From NCBI GenBank assembly GCA_022845955.1, contig AP025576.1, positions 930,001-994,000 of the forward strand: a DNA stretch of 64,000 nt, in the 5' to 3' direction. Positions 17,743 through 26,830 of the stretch are shown here, in pieces. Position 1 is the stretch's first letter. Every line of letters starts with the position of its first letter. Source of the DNA: Lachnospiraceae bacterium (GTDB lineage: Bacteria; Bacillota; Clostridia; Lachnospirales; Lachnospiraceae). The notes beneath the pieces were generated by a model, which saw only the letters and a program-made list of their open reading frames with translations, was not told where the DNA came from and did no database searches. The position numbers and the translations under genes are program-made.

Positions 17743-19359
17743 ATGAAAAACAAATGGATGAAAAAGCTGTCTGTACTGGTTGCCGTTGTAATGGCGGCGG
17801 GGCTGTGCGCCTGTTCAGGTGCCGCGGATACCGGACAGGAAGGATCCGGTGCCGCGCCGGCACAGGAGACCGCGCAGGAGCAGGCCCGGGATGAGGCCGT
17901 TTCACCGGAAAGCCCTTACTATGGAAAGGGCTATGATTTGGCGGAAACAGAAACTATTGTTCTGTATGTGCTGGGGGATGAACCAAAAGATATGGAAAAG
18001 GTGCTGGAGGAAGCAAACAGTAAATATCTCCTGCCGAACCTGAATTCGAACCTGGAAATTAAATTCCTGAACTGGAGCGATTACCAGACGAAGTATTCCC
18101 TGGTACTGGCAGGAGGGGAAAACGTGGATTTAATCTATACCGCTTCCTGGTGCTACTATAACGAAGAAGCCGCCAAGGGCGCCTTCAAGGAAATGGATAT
18201 GGATTTTGTGCAGACCTATCTTCCCTATAGCTTTGAACAGCAGCCGGAGGTAAGCTGGGAGCAGGCTAAGATAGGAGATAAATTATTTGCGGTGCCGAAG
18301 GGGAATGCATCCTTCAGTAATTATGATTTTATTGTGGCAAGAAAGGATTTGATAGATAAATATCAGCTGACGGAACCGGAGGATTGGGACAGCTTTAAAG
18401 TGTTCCTGAAGGAGCTGGCTGAGGTACAGGGTGAAACAGGTGTGGTTGCCCTGAATACCAACGCCAACAGAAACCAGACATTAGAGCCGTATTTACAGGC
18501 AAAGGGTTACGATTACTTTACCGAAGGCTTTGACTATTTTTATAATGCAGGCAATAAGGAGGAGCTTCCTACGTGGGATTCGGTGCTTTATCTTTATACC
18601 TCGGATCTGTATCTGGACTATGCGGAAGAAATGGCGGAGCTGGCAGCAGACGGTGTTTGGTCTAAGGATGCGATTAATGATACCAACGATGCAACCGCTT
18701 ATTTTGAAAATGGGACATCAGGATGCATAGGCTGGAACTTCTCGGCGGTTGATGCCGGTGAAAAGCTGGAAAAGGCCGGCCTGGGAACCTTCAGTGTATA
18801 TGATGTATCTCCGGATATCCATATGGCAAGAAGCCGTTACAACGGAGATATGATCGCCATTGCCACCAACTCCAAGCATCCGGAGAGAGCGGCTCTTGTT
18901 CTTGATTATATGAAAAGCGATGTGGATTTGAACCGTACCCTTTTGGGGGGAATCCGGGGGGAACACTGGGATCTGAACGAGGATGGACAGAGAATGGTAT
19001 TGGAGGCTGCCGGGAATTACAGCTGGAACAGCTGGGGCTGGGCGCTGAACCGTGCAGATGAGCCGGTTATGGCAGGAACCGATGAAAGAAGGCTGGCGAT
19101 TAGTGACAGCATTGATTCCAGGGAACTGTTTGCGGAAGTAGCAGGGTTTACTTTTGACTCTTCTTCCGTTGCCACAGAGCTTTCCGTTGTCAATTCGATT
19201 GTGGATGAGTATGAATACAGCTTTTCCCTTGGTATTTACGGCGACAATACGGAAGCCAAATTTAATGAATTTAAAGGAAAACTGGAAGCTGCCGGACTGG
19301 ATAAGGTGACGGAAGCTATGAAAACACAGTATGAGGCCTTTGCAGCAAAGAATCAGTAA
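17743..19359 (+). CDS. Extracellular sugar-binding lipoprotein of the importer
   Basis: 538 residues behind AAGGAGGG. A basic N-terminus and hydrophobic stretch lead to the lipobox LCAC with C24 as the probable lipidated residue, then an Ala/Gln/Glu-rich linker. The body has the size and motifs of LplA/YtcQ-type binding proteins (for example NLEIKFLNWSDYQTKYSLVLAGG and DLIYTASW). It should capture an oligosaccharide outside the membrane and deliver it to the two permeases. It is third in the operon and is followed by a terminator-like hairpin before the glycosidase gene. Confidence 0.9.
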   Translation: MKNKWMKKLSVLVAVVMAAGLCACSGAADTGQEGSGAAPAQETAQEQARDEAVSPESPYYGKGYDLAETETIVLYVLGDEPKDMEKVLEEANSKYLLPNLNSNLEIKFLNWSDYQTKYSLVLAGGENVDLIYTASWCYYNEEAAKGAFKEMDMDFVQTYLPYSFEQQPEVSWEQAKIGDKLFAVPKGNASFSNYDFIVARKDLIDKYQLTEPEDWDSFKVFLKELAEVQGETGVVALNTNANRNQTLEPYLQAKGYDYFTEGFDYFYNAGNKEELPTWDSVLYLYTSDLYLDYAEEMAELAADGVWSKDAINDTNDATAYFENGTSGCIGWNFSAVDAGEKLEKAGLGTFSVYDVSPDIHMARSRYNGDMIAIATNSKHPERAALVLDYMKSDVDLNRTLLGGIRGEHWDLNEDGQRMVLEAAGNYSWNSWGWALNRADEPVMAGTDERRLAISDSIDSRELFAEVAGFTFDSSSVATELSVVNSIVDEYEYSFSLGIYGDNTEAKFNEFKGKLEAAGLDKVTEAMKTQYEAFAAKNQ

Positions 19360-19365
19360 ACAGAG

Positions 19366-19396
19366 AAAAAGGGCGCCCGATGGTGCCCTTTTTTAA
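19366..19396 (+). terminator. Terminator or attenuator between binding protein and GH98-like gene
   Basis: AAAAAGGGCGCC pairs with GGTGCCCTTTTT across a four-base loop with one G-U pair, followed by a T run. It would cut or reduce transcription into the next gene, which keeps its own ribosome site at 19412-19417. Confidence 0.75.
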
Positions 19397-19423
19397 ATAC
19401 CGGATAAAGAATGGAGAGTACGT

Positions 19424-21844
19424 ATGAGCGATCAACAGCCGGATAGGGAAAAGAATGATAATGCATGGAGGGAAAGAAAGGAAACCTCCCAATTTCTGGC
19501 GCCGTTTCAAGATCAGGAAATCACAGACATTGCGCTGCATTTTAAATGGACAAAAACGAAGGGCAGCAAGGCCGCCGCATATGTGCTGGAACTGGCGGAT
19601 AATCAGGAATTTAGGGACGCAGCAAAGCTGGAAGCCGCCATTCTGCCTGATTCCGAGGTGGGGTACTATTTTCCCGCGACAGAGGAACTGCCCCGACATG
19701 AAGGGATTTGGCATGCCAGAGTGAGAGAAACGGGAAGCGATAAATGGTCATGTCCTGTAAGCTTCCGTGTCAATAAAAAACATGGTAAAAATCCGGTAAA
19801 GAGGGAAATTAACCGGGAAAATCCGTGGTTCACTATTTTTGATTATAGTGAGCATGAGCCTGCCGAGGTATGGAACCTGCTTCCGGAGGACCTGAAGCCG
19901 TATACCGGAATGGGATTAATCGCATCCTATAAGGCCAGGGCCGATAAGGTGACGGCGTATATGCTGGAGGAGGATGCGAAGGGGTATTTATGGCATCTGG
20001 GAGCACTGGGGCCTCATGAAACACAGTTTGGTAAATATACGATTACCAGCCTTTCGGAGATTGAATATGTGATGCAGCACAGCCGCAATCTGGTGAGTAC
20101 AGGCTTTGTGGAGCAGTATCTGGGGACAAAAGAGGAAAGCTATTGGAGAAACGAATATTTCTTCCGGCTGCTTGCCCTGTGTGCAAAGTATGGAATTACG
20201 TTCATCTATGCGGATGGAAACCGAAATAACCTGGAGCTTGCCGCCATGATAAAAAGACCGTTTTTCATGGACAAAATGAGAGAATATGCAGATTATTTTA
20301 TTTTTTCGTATAAACAAAATCATGCCCATGCGGCATATTCCTGCTTTGGAGCCGTGCTTGGGGCATGGATTGACGGCGCCTGCGGCCAGATCGGGGTACA
20401 GCCGGAAAACTGGTACTGGAATGATGCCGGTTTCCGGGATGTACCGGGCGAGTGTCATGGATATCTGCAGGGAAATGAACAGCAGATATCCTTAGGGTTT
20501 ACGGTGGAAATGCTTCTTACCGGATTGTCGCTGGGCGCGGTAAATTATTCCTGTGAAGGGGAAAGCTGGCTGATAGAATGCGGCCCTTATAATCAGCTTG
20601 TCTGGTCTGCCCAGGGACTTGCCGTGATCGCTTTTTTCAGGGCCGTTATCCTGCAAAAGCTGATTCCTGAGAAAACAGAGGTACTGAATAAAATACATAT
20701 GGCGGTGGATTATAATGGCTGTATGCCGGAAGAACTGGGAGATGCGTGGACAGGAGGGATCTTCCGGGACATATTTATGCCGGTTTATCAGATCAGGAAT
20801 AACATGGAGCTGATACCGAAGGAATCCAGATTTTATTATCTGCCTTTCGTAACAGACCGGCCGGATGCTTTTCAAGGTATGGGGAAGCTTTACGCGGGTG
20901 CGGCAGGAAGCGGGGAGGCTTATGAGACACTATGCCGTGCCTATCCGGCGGAAGCGGACGGAAATGCATACTATGCCCTGTTCAGGGATCTTATGATTAT
21001 TATGCATTCCCGTGAAAATGAAGAGGAGGCCCAGTGGTTTTCCATACCCGGAAAGGACTGTTTCCTGCTGCATATACGCGGGGCTTTGGCGCTTTGGCAG
21101 TATCTGATTATTAAAGATAAAAAAGACAGCTGTTTTATTCACGTAAACAGTGAAAAAGGAAAGAATATATGCTTCAGTCTGCGGTTGGCCCGGGAACCTT
21201 TCCGTATCGCAAATTCAGACAGGGTGAGCTTTCAATGGGCTGCCGGATGGCTGGAGATCACTGTAAAAGGAGATGGGATCCCCGTGGAAATTGCCGTTGC
21301 AGACAGGGCGGAAGCGCTGCCGGCGTTAGCCTCTCCGTATAAGAACCGGAAAAATAAGGAGTGCAGGCTTCTGTCCGAACTACCCTGGTACTATTCGGAA
21401 ACCTCACAAAATTGTCCTGTGCAGAAGGATATATGTGCAAATACAGCATATGGCAGGCTCCCTTTGGTTGTGGATCATCTGCGGTACAGTCATGGCCTGA
21501 GTATGGGGAACCGTACCCGAATTGTATGGAAGCTTGGCGGAAAATACCAACGGTTAACATTCCGGTATGGATTTGATATTGACGCCTGGACACCGAAAAT
21601 CTTGGACAGGGATCATATTATATGGGATCGGGAGGAGAAAACAATAAATATGCGGCTGCAGCTGTCAGGAGACGGCAGGACATTGTTTTGCTCCCCGAAG
21701 CTGACCGATACAGGCGGTACCTATACAGGAGAAGCGGATCTGACAGGGGTTGACACACTGGAACTGACAACGGAAGGCGAGCTGTTTTCCGAAGATCCCT
21801 GTGCGCGGGTTTATCTGGATATTTTGAATCCGGTGCTTGTGTAA
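19424..21844 (+). CDS. GH98-like glycoside hydrolase with C-terminal NPCBM domain
   Basis: 806 residues, no signal peptide, so probably cytoplasmic. Residues 25-118 look like a fibronectin-type beta domain. About 130-400 resemble the GH98 catalytic barrel, with segments NLVSTGFVEQYLGT, QPENWYWNDAGF and LLTGLSLGAVNYSCEGE; acidic residues in these are candidates for catalysis. A beta-rich middle follows, and about 700-806 matches NPCBM carbohydrate-binding domains (YSHGLSMGNRTRIVW, then YGFDIDAWTP). GH98 enzymes are endo-acting on blood-group glycans or xylan. The NPCBM call is firmer than GH98. As last gene of the importer operon it should cut the imported glycan. Confidence 0.6.
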   Translation: MSDQQPDREKNDNAWRERKETSQFLAPFQDQEITDIALHFKWTKTKGSKAAAYVLELADNQEFRDAAKLEAAILPDSEVGYYFPATEELPRHEGIWHARVRETGSDKWSCPVSFRVNKKHGKNPVKREINRENPWFTIFDYSEHEPAEVWNLLPEDLKPYTGMGLIASYKARADKVTAYMLEEDAKGYLWHLGALGPHETQFGKYTITSLSEIEYVMQHSRNLVSTGFVEQYLGTKEESYWRNEYFFRLLALCAKYGITFIYADGNRNNLELAAMIKRPFFMDKMREYADYFIFSYKQNHAHAAYSCFGAVLGAWIDGACGQIGVQPENWYWNDAGFRDVPGECHGYLQGNEQQISLGFTVEMLLTGLSLGAVNYSCEGESWLIECGPYNQLVWSAQGLAVIAFFRAVILQKLIPEKTEVLNKIHMAVDYNGCMPEELGDAWTGGIFRDIFMPVYQIRNNMELIPKESRFYYLPFVTDRPDAFQGMGKLYAGAAGSGEAYETLCRAYPAEADGNAYYALFRDLMIIMHSRENEEEAQWFSIPGKDCFLLHIRGALALWQYLIIKDKKDSCFIHVNSEKGKNICFSLRLAREPFRIANSDRVSFQWAAGWLEITVKGDGIPVEIAVADRAEALPALASPYKNRKNKECRLLSELPWYYSETSQNCPVQKDICANTAYGRLPLVVDHLRYSHGLSMGNRTRIVWKLGGKYQRLTFRYGFDIDAWTPKILDRDHIIWDREEKTINMRLQLSGDGRTLFCSPKLTDTGGTYTGEADLTGVDTLELTTEGELFSEDPCARVYLDILNPVLV

Positions 21845-21977
21845 GGAAACATATATCCAGTGTTACGTATAAAAAGGAATAGCTTTGATGAACCTATTGT
21901 AAAAAATATGGCAGAAAAGGGGGTACTATGATAAAATAAGGTATATAGAACTATTACAAATGAGAAGGGGAAAAGCA

Positions 21978-22418
21978 ATGAAAAAGTTTCTGAAGGAATT
22001 TGAGAAATTCATCATGCGCGGCAACGTGATCGATATGGCGGTGGGTGTCATTGTGGGTGCCGCTTTCCAGGGAATTGTGAATTCGCTGGTAAACGATGTG
22101 ATTTCTCCTCTGCTGGGGCTTATTGCCAATACGGATTTAAGCTTCCTTGTGCTCACTGTCAGAGGTGTGGATATTAAATATGGATCCTTTCTGACAGCGG
22201 TGATCAATTTCCTTATCATGGCCTTTGTGATTTTCCTGTTGGTAAAAGGCATCAATAAAATTGCGGAGCTTGGAAACAGGAAGGAGAAAGGAAAAAAGGA
22301 GGAAGAGCCGGCAAAGCCTGCCACGAAAATCTGTCCCTATTGTAAAAGCGAGATACCGGCTGATGCGGTGAAATGCTGTCATTGTACCTCTGATTTGGAG
22401 GAACCTGTTTCTGAGTAA
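21978..22418 (+). CDS. mscL: Large-conductance mechanosensitive channel with C-terminal zinc ribbon
   Basis: 146 residues from the ATG at 21978, preceded by GAAGGGGAAAA. The N-terminus KFLKEFEKFIMRGNVIDMAVGVIVG and the second membrane segment near residues 70-92 are diagnostic of MscL, which opens to release solutes on sudden osmotic downshift. After the cytoplasmic helix (KEKGKKEEE) the protein ends in CPYC-10-CCHC, a likely zinc ribbon at about 119-138. Such tails occur in some Firmicute MscL proteins. The gene appears to stand alone, upstream of the cytidylate-kinase-like gene. Confidence 0.95.
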   Translation: MKKFLKEFEKFIMRGNVIDMAVGVIVGAAFQGIVNSLVNDVISPLLGLIANTDLSFLVLTVRGVDIKYGSFLTAVINFLIMAFVIFLLVKGINKIAELGNRKEKGKKEEEPAKPATKICPYCKSEIPADAVKCCHCTSDLEEPVSE

Positions 22419-22513
22419 AATTTCCTGCTGCAGGCAGAAGGCATCTAATCGGACAGCCTGAAGTGTATAACACACGTCAGCGTTCCATGCGGAAAGAAAA
22501 GGAGGGATTTGGT

Positions 22514-23125
22514 ATGAAGAAAAAAGTAACGGTTACCATCGGACGTGAGTATGGAAGCGGCGGACGGGAAGTGGGTGAAAAGCTTGCGGAAAAGCTTGGC
22601 TTTACTTTCCTGGACAAAAATATCCTGAATGAAATTTCAGGGAAAAGCGGCATCAGTGTGGAAGAATTGATGGAAAACGATGAAAAGCCCTCCAGCCCTT
22701 TCCGGGAATCCTTTATCCCTTATGATTTTGACGCGGATACGCTGAGTGAGAGGCTGTTTGACATGCAGGCGGATTTGATTCTGAATAAAACCCGGGAAGA
22801 ATCCTGTGTGGTGGTGGGGCGCTGTGCCGATGTAATCCTGGAGTATCAGGATGATGTGGTGAATGTGTTTATCTATGCGGATATGGAAGATAAGATCAAA
22901 CGGATCATGAAGCTGTATTCCCTGGAGGACAAGCAGAAGGCAGCGAAGCTGATTAAGAAAACAGAGAAAATCCGCAGGAATTATTACCAGTATTATACGG
23001 ATGAGATCTGGGGGGATAAGAGGAATAAGGCTCTGATGATCAATACCTCGGCCTGCGGGGTAGAGGGCGCGGTGGAGATGATAGCGGCTTATTTGAAGAT
23101 GAAGGGATATGTGGAGGAACTGTAA
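22514..23125 (+). CDS. Cytidylate-kinase-like protein
   Basis: 203 residues from the ATG at 22514, which has AAAAGGAGGGA upstream; the frame opens earlier at 22463 with no ribosome site. The N-terminus VTIGREYGSGGREVGEKLAEKLG is the P-loop region of the cytidylate-kinase-like family, and FLDKN follows as in CMP kinases. RRNYYQYYTDEIWGD near residue 155-170 is also typical. The family phosphorylates an unknown, probably nucleotide-like, substrate; housekeeping CMP kinase is normally a separate gene. Two inverted repeats follow it. Confidence 0.85.
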   Translation: MKKKVTVTIGREYGSGGREVGEKLAEKLGFTFLDKNILNEISGKSGISVEELMENDEKPSSPFRESFIPYDFDADTLSERLFDMQADLILNKTREESCVVVGRCADVILEYQDDVVNVFIYADMEDKIKRIMKLYSLEDKQKAAKLIKKTEKIRRNYYQYYTDEIWGDKRNKALMINTSACGVEGAVEMIAAYLKMKGYVEEL

Positions 23126-23149
23126 AGATACGGAACCGTTGCTATGCGG

Positions 23150-23181
23150 AATAACAGTTCAGATCTGTCTGAACTGTTATT
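23150..23181. repeat. Perfect 14-base inverted repeat downstream of the kinase-like gene
   Basis: Arms AATAACAGTTCAGA (23150-23163) and TCTGAACTGTTATT (23168-23181) flank TCTG. It is followed at once by a second hairpin that is a proper terminator. The half-site GTTCAGA is shared with 15549-15574, suggesting a repeated genomic element. Confidence 0.7.
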
Positions 23182-23193
23182 AATAAAGGACAG

Positions 23194-23227
23194 AAAAGCC
23201 GCCGGTTGGAGTAAACCGGCGGCTTTT
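23194..23227. terminator. Bidirectional terminator between converging genes
   Basis: Perfect 14-base stem, AAAAGCCGCCGGTT (23194-23207) with AACCGGCGGCTTTT (23214-23227), six-base loop. A and T runs at the two ends suit termination of both the kinase-like gene and the transglutaminase operon. Confidence 0.88.
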
Positions 23228-23249
23228 CCATGTACTGTTATTCTTTGGT

Positions 23250-25661
23250 TCACCTGAACCGATAAAAAAGCCTTTTCATCCGTCCGCATCCGCAAAGATA
23301 GTGTTTTTCCAGAATTTGGACATACTGCTCCATTTCCCGCACCTGCTCCCCGGATACAGGTACACCCCCGAACCGGATGCTTTGGTACAAATATATGATT
23401 GTGGAAAATGGATGCTCCGGCATATCCAGGGCACTGCCCGCCCGCCGTCCATAGGAGGAAAGGGTTTCTCCTTTTTCAAGTCGTATCCCCTGCAGTTCTC
23501 CCAGGTACAATACTTTCTTCATCCCCTCTTCCAGCTTTTTCTCAGCGTCAAGACGGCAGTAGGAGCGGCGCCGCAGGCGGTTCCGGCAGAAGAAAAAGAA
23601 AGCCAGGAGCAGAAGCAGCAGTACCAGAAGAAGGAGGGCTTCTCCCGCATGTCGCAAAAGCGATGGTCCATGCAGGGACATGTAGGAAGCCGCGGGAGAA
23701 GGCCGATCAACGTTTTCGGTTTCCGGTATCAAATCTGTTTCCCGGGGACCCGGTAGGGCGGGAGCAGAGGCGGCAGGGACAAAAGGCTGGCTCCAGGCAG
23801 CGGCAGCCGCCTCATAATAACGGGGCGTGGCTTCAAACGGCACCCATCCTACGTTTTCGATATAACATTCCGCCCAGGCATGGGCGTTGTCTCCGGTCAG
23901 ATAGACCGGATGGCTTTCCGTCCTGCGTGTGCCCGTGGTTACAAACCCTTCCACGTAGCGCGTGGGGATGCCGCAGCAGCGGCCTAGTACGGCCATCGCC
24001 GTTGCAAAATAGGTACAGTAGCCTTCCGGATTGTCGAACAGGAAATAGTCGGTAAAATCCTGCTCTTCGGGACAGGCAGCAGGGCTGGTCGTATAAGTGA
24101 GTTTGCTCAGCCAGGCTTCCAGCAGCTTCAGCTTGTCGTAATCATTGGCGGCTCCCCGGGTGATTTCCTCTGCAAGCGTATAAACTCTCCGGGGAACCGT
24201 ATCGGGCAGAGCGGTGTAATGCTGGTAAATATAAGTCTCCCGTTCTTGCAGGGCTGCATCCAAAACCGGCGGGCCGGCCCAGGCCTGCTGGCGGAGAAGC
24301 TGCTGCATCAGGGGACTGCCCCAGTCCACGTCCAGGCAGAGCAGTGTATAACTGTAGCCGACTCCCTGGGCCTTGGGCAGGAGGAGGCTGTCGTAGCGGG
24401 TATCCGGGGGCTTTCCTTTGGAAAATACAAATTTGCTTGTATAAGGGGCAAAGAATACGGTTTCTGTTTTCAGCCCTTCAAATCGCACTTCAAAACGGCA
24501 GGTCCGTATCAGCGCGGCCTGTTCCTCCGAAGTAAGTGTGCTTTGGGAGAAAGCGGATTCCAGCTGTTTGCAATGGAGGAGGTATTCTTCTCCGGGATAA
24601 TTTTTAGCAAGCGCTCTTTGTTCCCAGCCATGTCCGTTATAATAATCATGGATGGTTCCGGTAAGATAGAGCGGGGATTTTGTTTTACTTCCAGTTACGG
24701 AAATCTGATTGGAGGGAGCAGAAAAAAGACTGCCTTCCAAATTCCCATCGCCGCTGTAGCCGGTGAAGGAAAGGCTATAGGTATCCCGGCTGCCTGTAAA
24801 AAGATAGCTGGTATGGACCAGCAGAGCATTTGTTTTTTCTTCCAGAACGGACGCAAGGGTGCGCAGCGTATTCCAGCGCACGGGCTTTTCTCCTGTCGGA
24901 AGAAGGACAAGAAGAACGGCAGCGGTAAGGAATACCGGTGTCAGATACAGAACATTTTCAGCCGGTGGGGTAAAAAATAAAGACAAGCCGCTTTTCAGGG
25001 AAAACGGAATTGTTTCCCTGCTCCGGCTGATAAAACAGGCGGCTGTTTCCGCCAGAAAAAGAAGGAGGCAGAACAGGATTATGACAATCCCCCATTTGGA
25101 AAAAGGAATTTTCCAAATGGCATAAGCAGCAAGAATACCTGTCTGGGAAAGCAGAATGATACCTTTCAGCCAGAGCCGTTGGGAGGACAGGAAGGCCGTT
25201 ACACCGCACATAAGCACAAGGAGTCCGCTGATTAGGAAAAAAAGATACAGCTCCCGTCCGGCTATGGGAGAGGAGGAGATGGGAACAGCCTCCTGAGCGT
25301 AATGTGCCGCTTTCCCTCTTTCCAATAGAAAAACAAAGAAGCCTGCGAGCAGGGAAAATACAGCCAGGCCGCCCCATACCGGCAGACGCAGCTTTTTTTC
25401 TTCCGTCCAGGTGATTAAAAGGAGACAGAGTATCGAAGACAAGAGAAGCCCTCCGGGGGAGAAAAGAAGGTTTGTACTGCTGTTTTCCAGGCCCGGCAGC
25501 AAAGGCAGGGCCAAAGCGGCATCCGTTCCTTCGGCTGCGGCTGTAAGGGTCCCGGCGGAAAGCTCCCAAAAGCTTTTCAGCATAAGCAGACTTCCGGTAC
25601 AAAGGCAGGAAGAAGCCGTCAGGGCATATATTTTTTTAACTCGGTTTGCTATCGGTTTCAT
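23250..25661 (-). CDS. TgpA-type membrane protein with transglutaminase domain
   Basis: 803 residues. Several membrane segments fill the first 245 residues. The transglutaminase core has C near 547 in GYCTYFATAMAVLGRCCGIPTRYVEG and H near 593 in DNAHAWAECY; the third position is Glu in WVPFEATP, common in this subfamily. A last membrane segment near 675-695 precedes a DUF4129-like cytoplasmic tail. It is the third gene of a moxR-DUF58-transglutaminase operon and overlaps the DUF58 gene by four bases (ATGA). The module is widespread; its role, perhaps in envelope protein folding or modification, is unsettled. Confidence 0.92.
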   Translation of the reverse strand: MKPIANRVKKIYALTASSCLCTGSLLMLKSFWELSAGTLTAAAEGTDAALALPLLPGLENSSTNLLFSPGGLLLSSILCLLLITWTEEKKLRLPVWGGLAVFSLLAGFFVFLLERGKAAHYAQEAVPISSSPIAGRELYLFFLISGLLVLMCGVTAFLSSQRLWLKGIILLSQTGILAAYAIWKIPFSKWGIVIILFCLLLFLAETAACFISRSRETIPFSLKSGLSLFFTPPAENVLYLTPVFLTAAVLLVLLPTGEKPVRWNTLRTLASVLEEKTNALLVHTSYLFTGSRDTYSLSFTGYSGDGNLEGSLFSAPSNQISVTGSKTKSPLYLTGTIHDYYNGHGWEQRALAKNYPGEEYLLHCKQLESAFSQSTLTSEEQAALIRTCRFEVRFEGLKTETVFFAPYTSKFVFSKGKPPDTRYDSLLLPKAQGVGYSYTLLCLDVDWGSPLMQQLLRQQAWAGPPVLDAALQERETYIYQHYTALPDTVPRRVYTLAEEITRGAANDYDKLKLLEAWLSKLTYTTSPAACPEEQDFTDYFLFDNPEGYCTYFATAMAVLGRCCGIPTRYVEGFVTTGTRRTESHPVYLTGDNAHAWAECYIENVGWVPFEATPRYYEAAAAAWSQPFVPAASAPALPGPRETDLIPETENVDRPSPAASYMSLHGPSLLRHAGEALLLLVLLLLLLAFFFFCRNRLRRRSYCRLDAEKKLEEGMKKVLYLGELQGIRLEKGETLSSYGRRAGSALDMPEHPFSTIIYLYQSIRFGGVPVSGEQVREMEQYVQILEKHYLCGCGRMKRLFYRFR

Positions 25662-26830
25662 AAAGAAAGCTCTCCCACATTGACAAGCAGGACTTCATTT
25701 CCTGCCACCTGTTTTTCCGCCACACTGCGGGCCAGGGCATCCGTAACGGCGGCAGTCACCAGAATATAGGCATTGGGACCGCCGGACGAGGAAAGGAAGC
25801 TGTCCCATACTTTTTCCAGAGGATAAGGGGATACAAAAGAAAGCTCTGAGCATTTGTCATAAAACGGCTCAAACCCGGTGCTTTCATCCACCAGGATTTC
25901 CCGGAGGGAATCCTCCATAAATAAAACCCGGATGGGAATATTTTTCAGATAATAATCATGGACGAAGGACAGCGCGGTTTCGATAATATTATCTTCCATG
26001 GAACGTACTTCTTCCATGGAATACTTTATTTTGATGGAAGGCTCTGCTCCCATGGGACGCTTCGCTCCCATGCCCCCTCCCTGCGGGGTCAAATCCATAA
26101 AAAGGATCGTTTCAAACAGTTCCTCCGGCATCTGTTTGCGAACCAGAAGCTCTCCGGTCCGTGCGGAATTTTTCCAGTGAATGTATTTCCTGGAATCCCC
26201 GGGAAGATAGGAGCGAAGTTCATAATCGGGCAGATCCTGGAGCCGGGATACCGGGAACAGGGAGTTTTTTGGATCCTGTTCCTGGAGGACGATTTTCAGC
26301 TGTTCCAAAGGGATGATGCGGGGCCTTGCTGTCAGTCGGATTTGGGACATCATCGGGTAGCGGATCGTAAAAAGTCCCAGGAAATCCGTGACCTCCACAC
26401 TTTTCACGCCAACGGGATAGGTCCCCCTGTATTTGCAGTACATTTTGGTATCCACCCGGATTTCCTCATGGGGAAGCAGGGATATGACACCCGGATCCGC
26501 AGGCTCCATACGAACCATATCGGAAAAAAAGTGAAGCCTGATATGGGTAAAGGGAAGAAAATCTTCGTTTGCCAGCAAAAGACGATAAGGGACTTCCTGC
26601 GCTTTTACGACAACACGGGAGACATCCTGTACGATTTTAAACCGATAGAACACATACAGGGAATAAAGGAAAGCCAGCGCCGGCAGCAAAAGGGCGAAAT
26701 AAAAAAGCAGGTAGGAAATATTCCCGCCCCGGCAGCTTACCAGTATTGTGGAGCTGATGAGGAAAAGAAGATAAAGGAGCTTGCCCCATCGGTTTTTCAG
26801 CCGTTTTTCCTTCTTTTTCTTTTCTTTCAT
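25658..26830 (-). CDS. DUF58-family protein
   Basis: 390 residues. Two membrane segments lie in residues 10-65, followed by a soluble domain with the DUF58 hallmark LPGDSRKYIHWKNSARTGELLVR near 215-235 and a von Willebrand-like fold (ETILFMDLTPQ). Both ends overlap neighbours by four bases (ATGA), so all three genes are translationally coupled. DUF58 proteins act with MoxR ATPases, probably as clients or adaptors; the molecular role is not settled. Confidence 0.92.
   Translation of the reverse strand: MKEKKKKEKRLKNRWGKLLYLLFLISSTILVSCRGGNISYLLFYFALLLPALAFLYSLYVFYRFKIVQDVSRVVVKAQEVPYRLLLANEDFLPFTHIRLHFFSDMVRMEPADPGVISLLPHEEIRVDTKMYCKYRGTYPVGVKSVEVTDFLGLFTIRYPMMSQIRLTARPRIIPLEQLKIVLQEQDPKNSLFPVSRLQDLPDYELRSYLPGDSRKYIHWKNSARTGELLVRKQMPEELFETILFMDLTPQGGGMGAKRPMGAEPSIKIKYSMEEVRSMEDNIIETALSFVHDYYLKNIPIRVLFMEDSLREILVDESTGFEPFYDKCSELSFVSPYPLEKVWDSFLSSSGGPNAYILVTAAVTDALARSVAEKQVAGNEVLLVNVGELSL

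Noticed and set aside
23301..24055. Plus-strand open frames opposite the transglutaminase gene
   Set aside because: Shadows of a clearly recognised minus-strand gene with catalytic Cys and His motifs.
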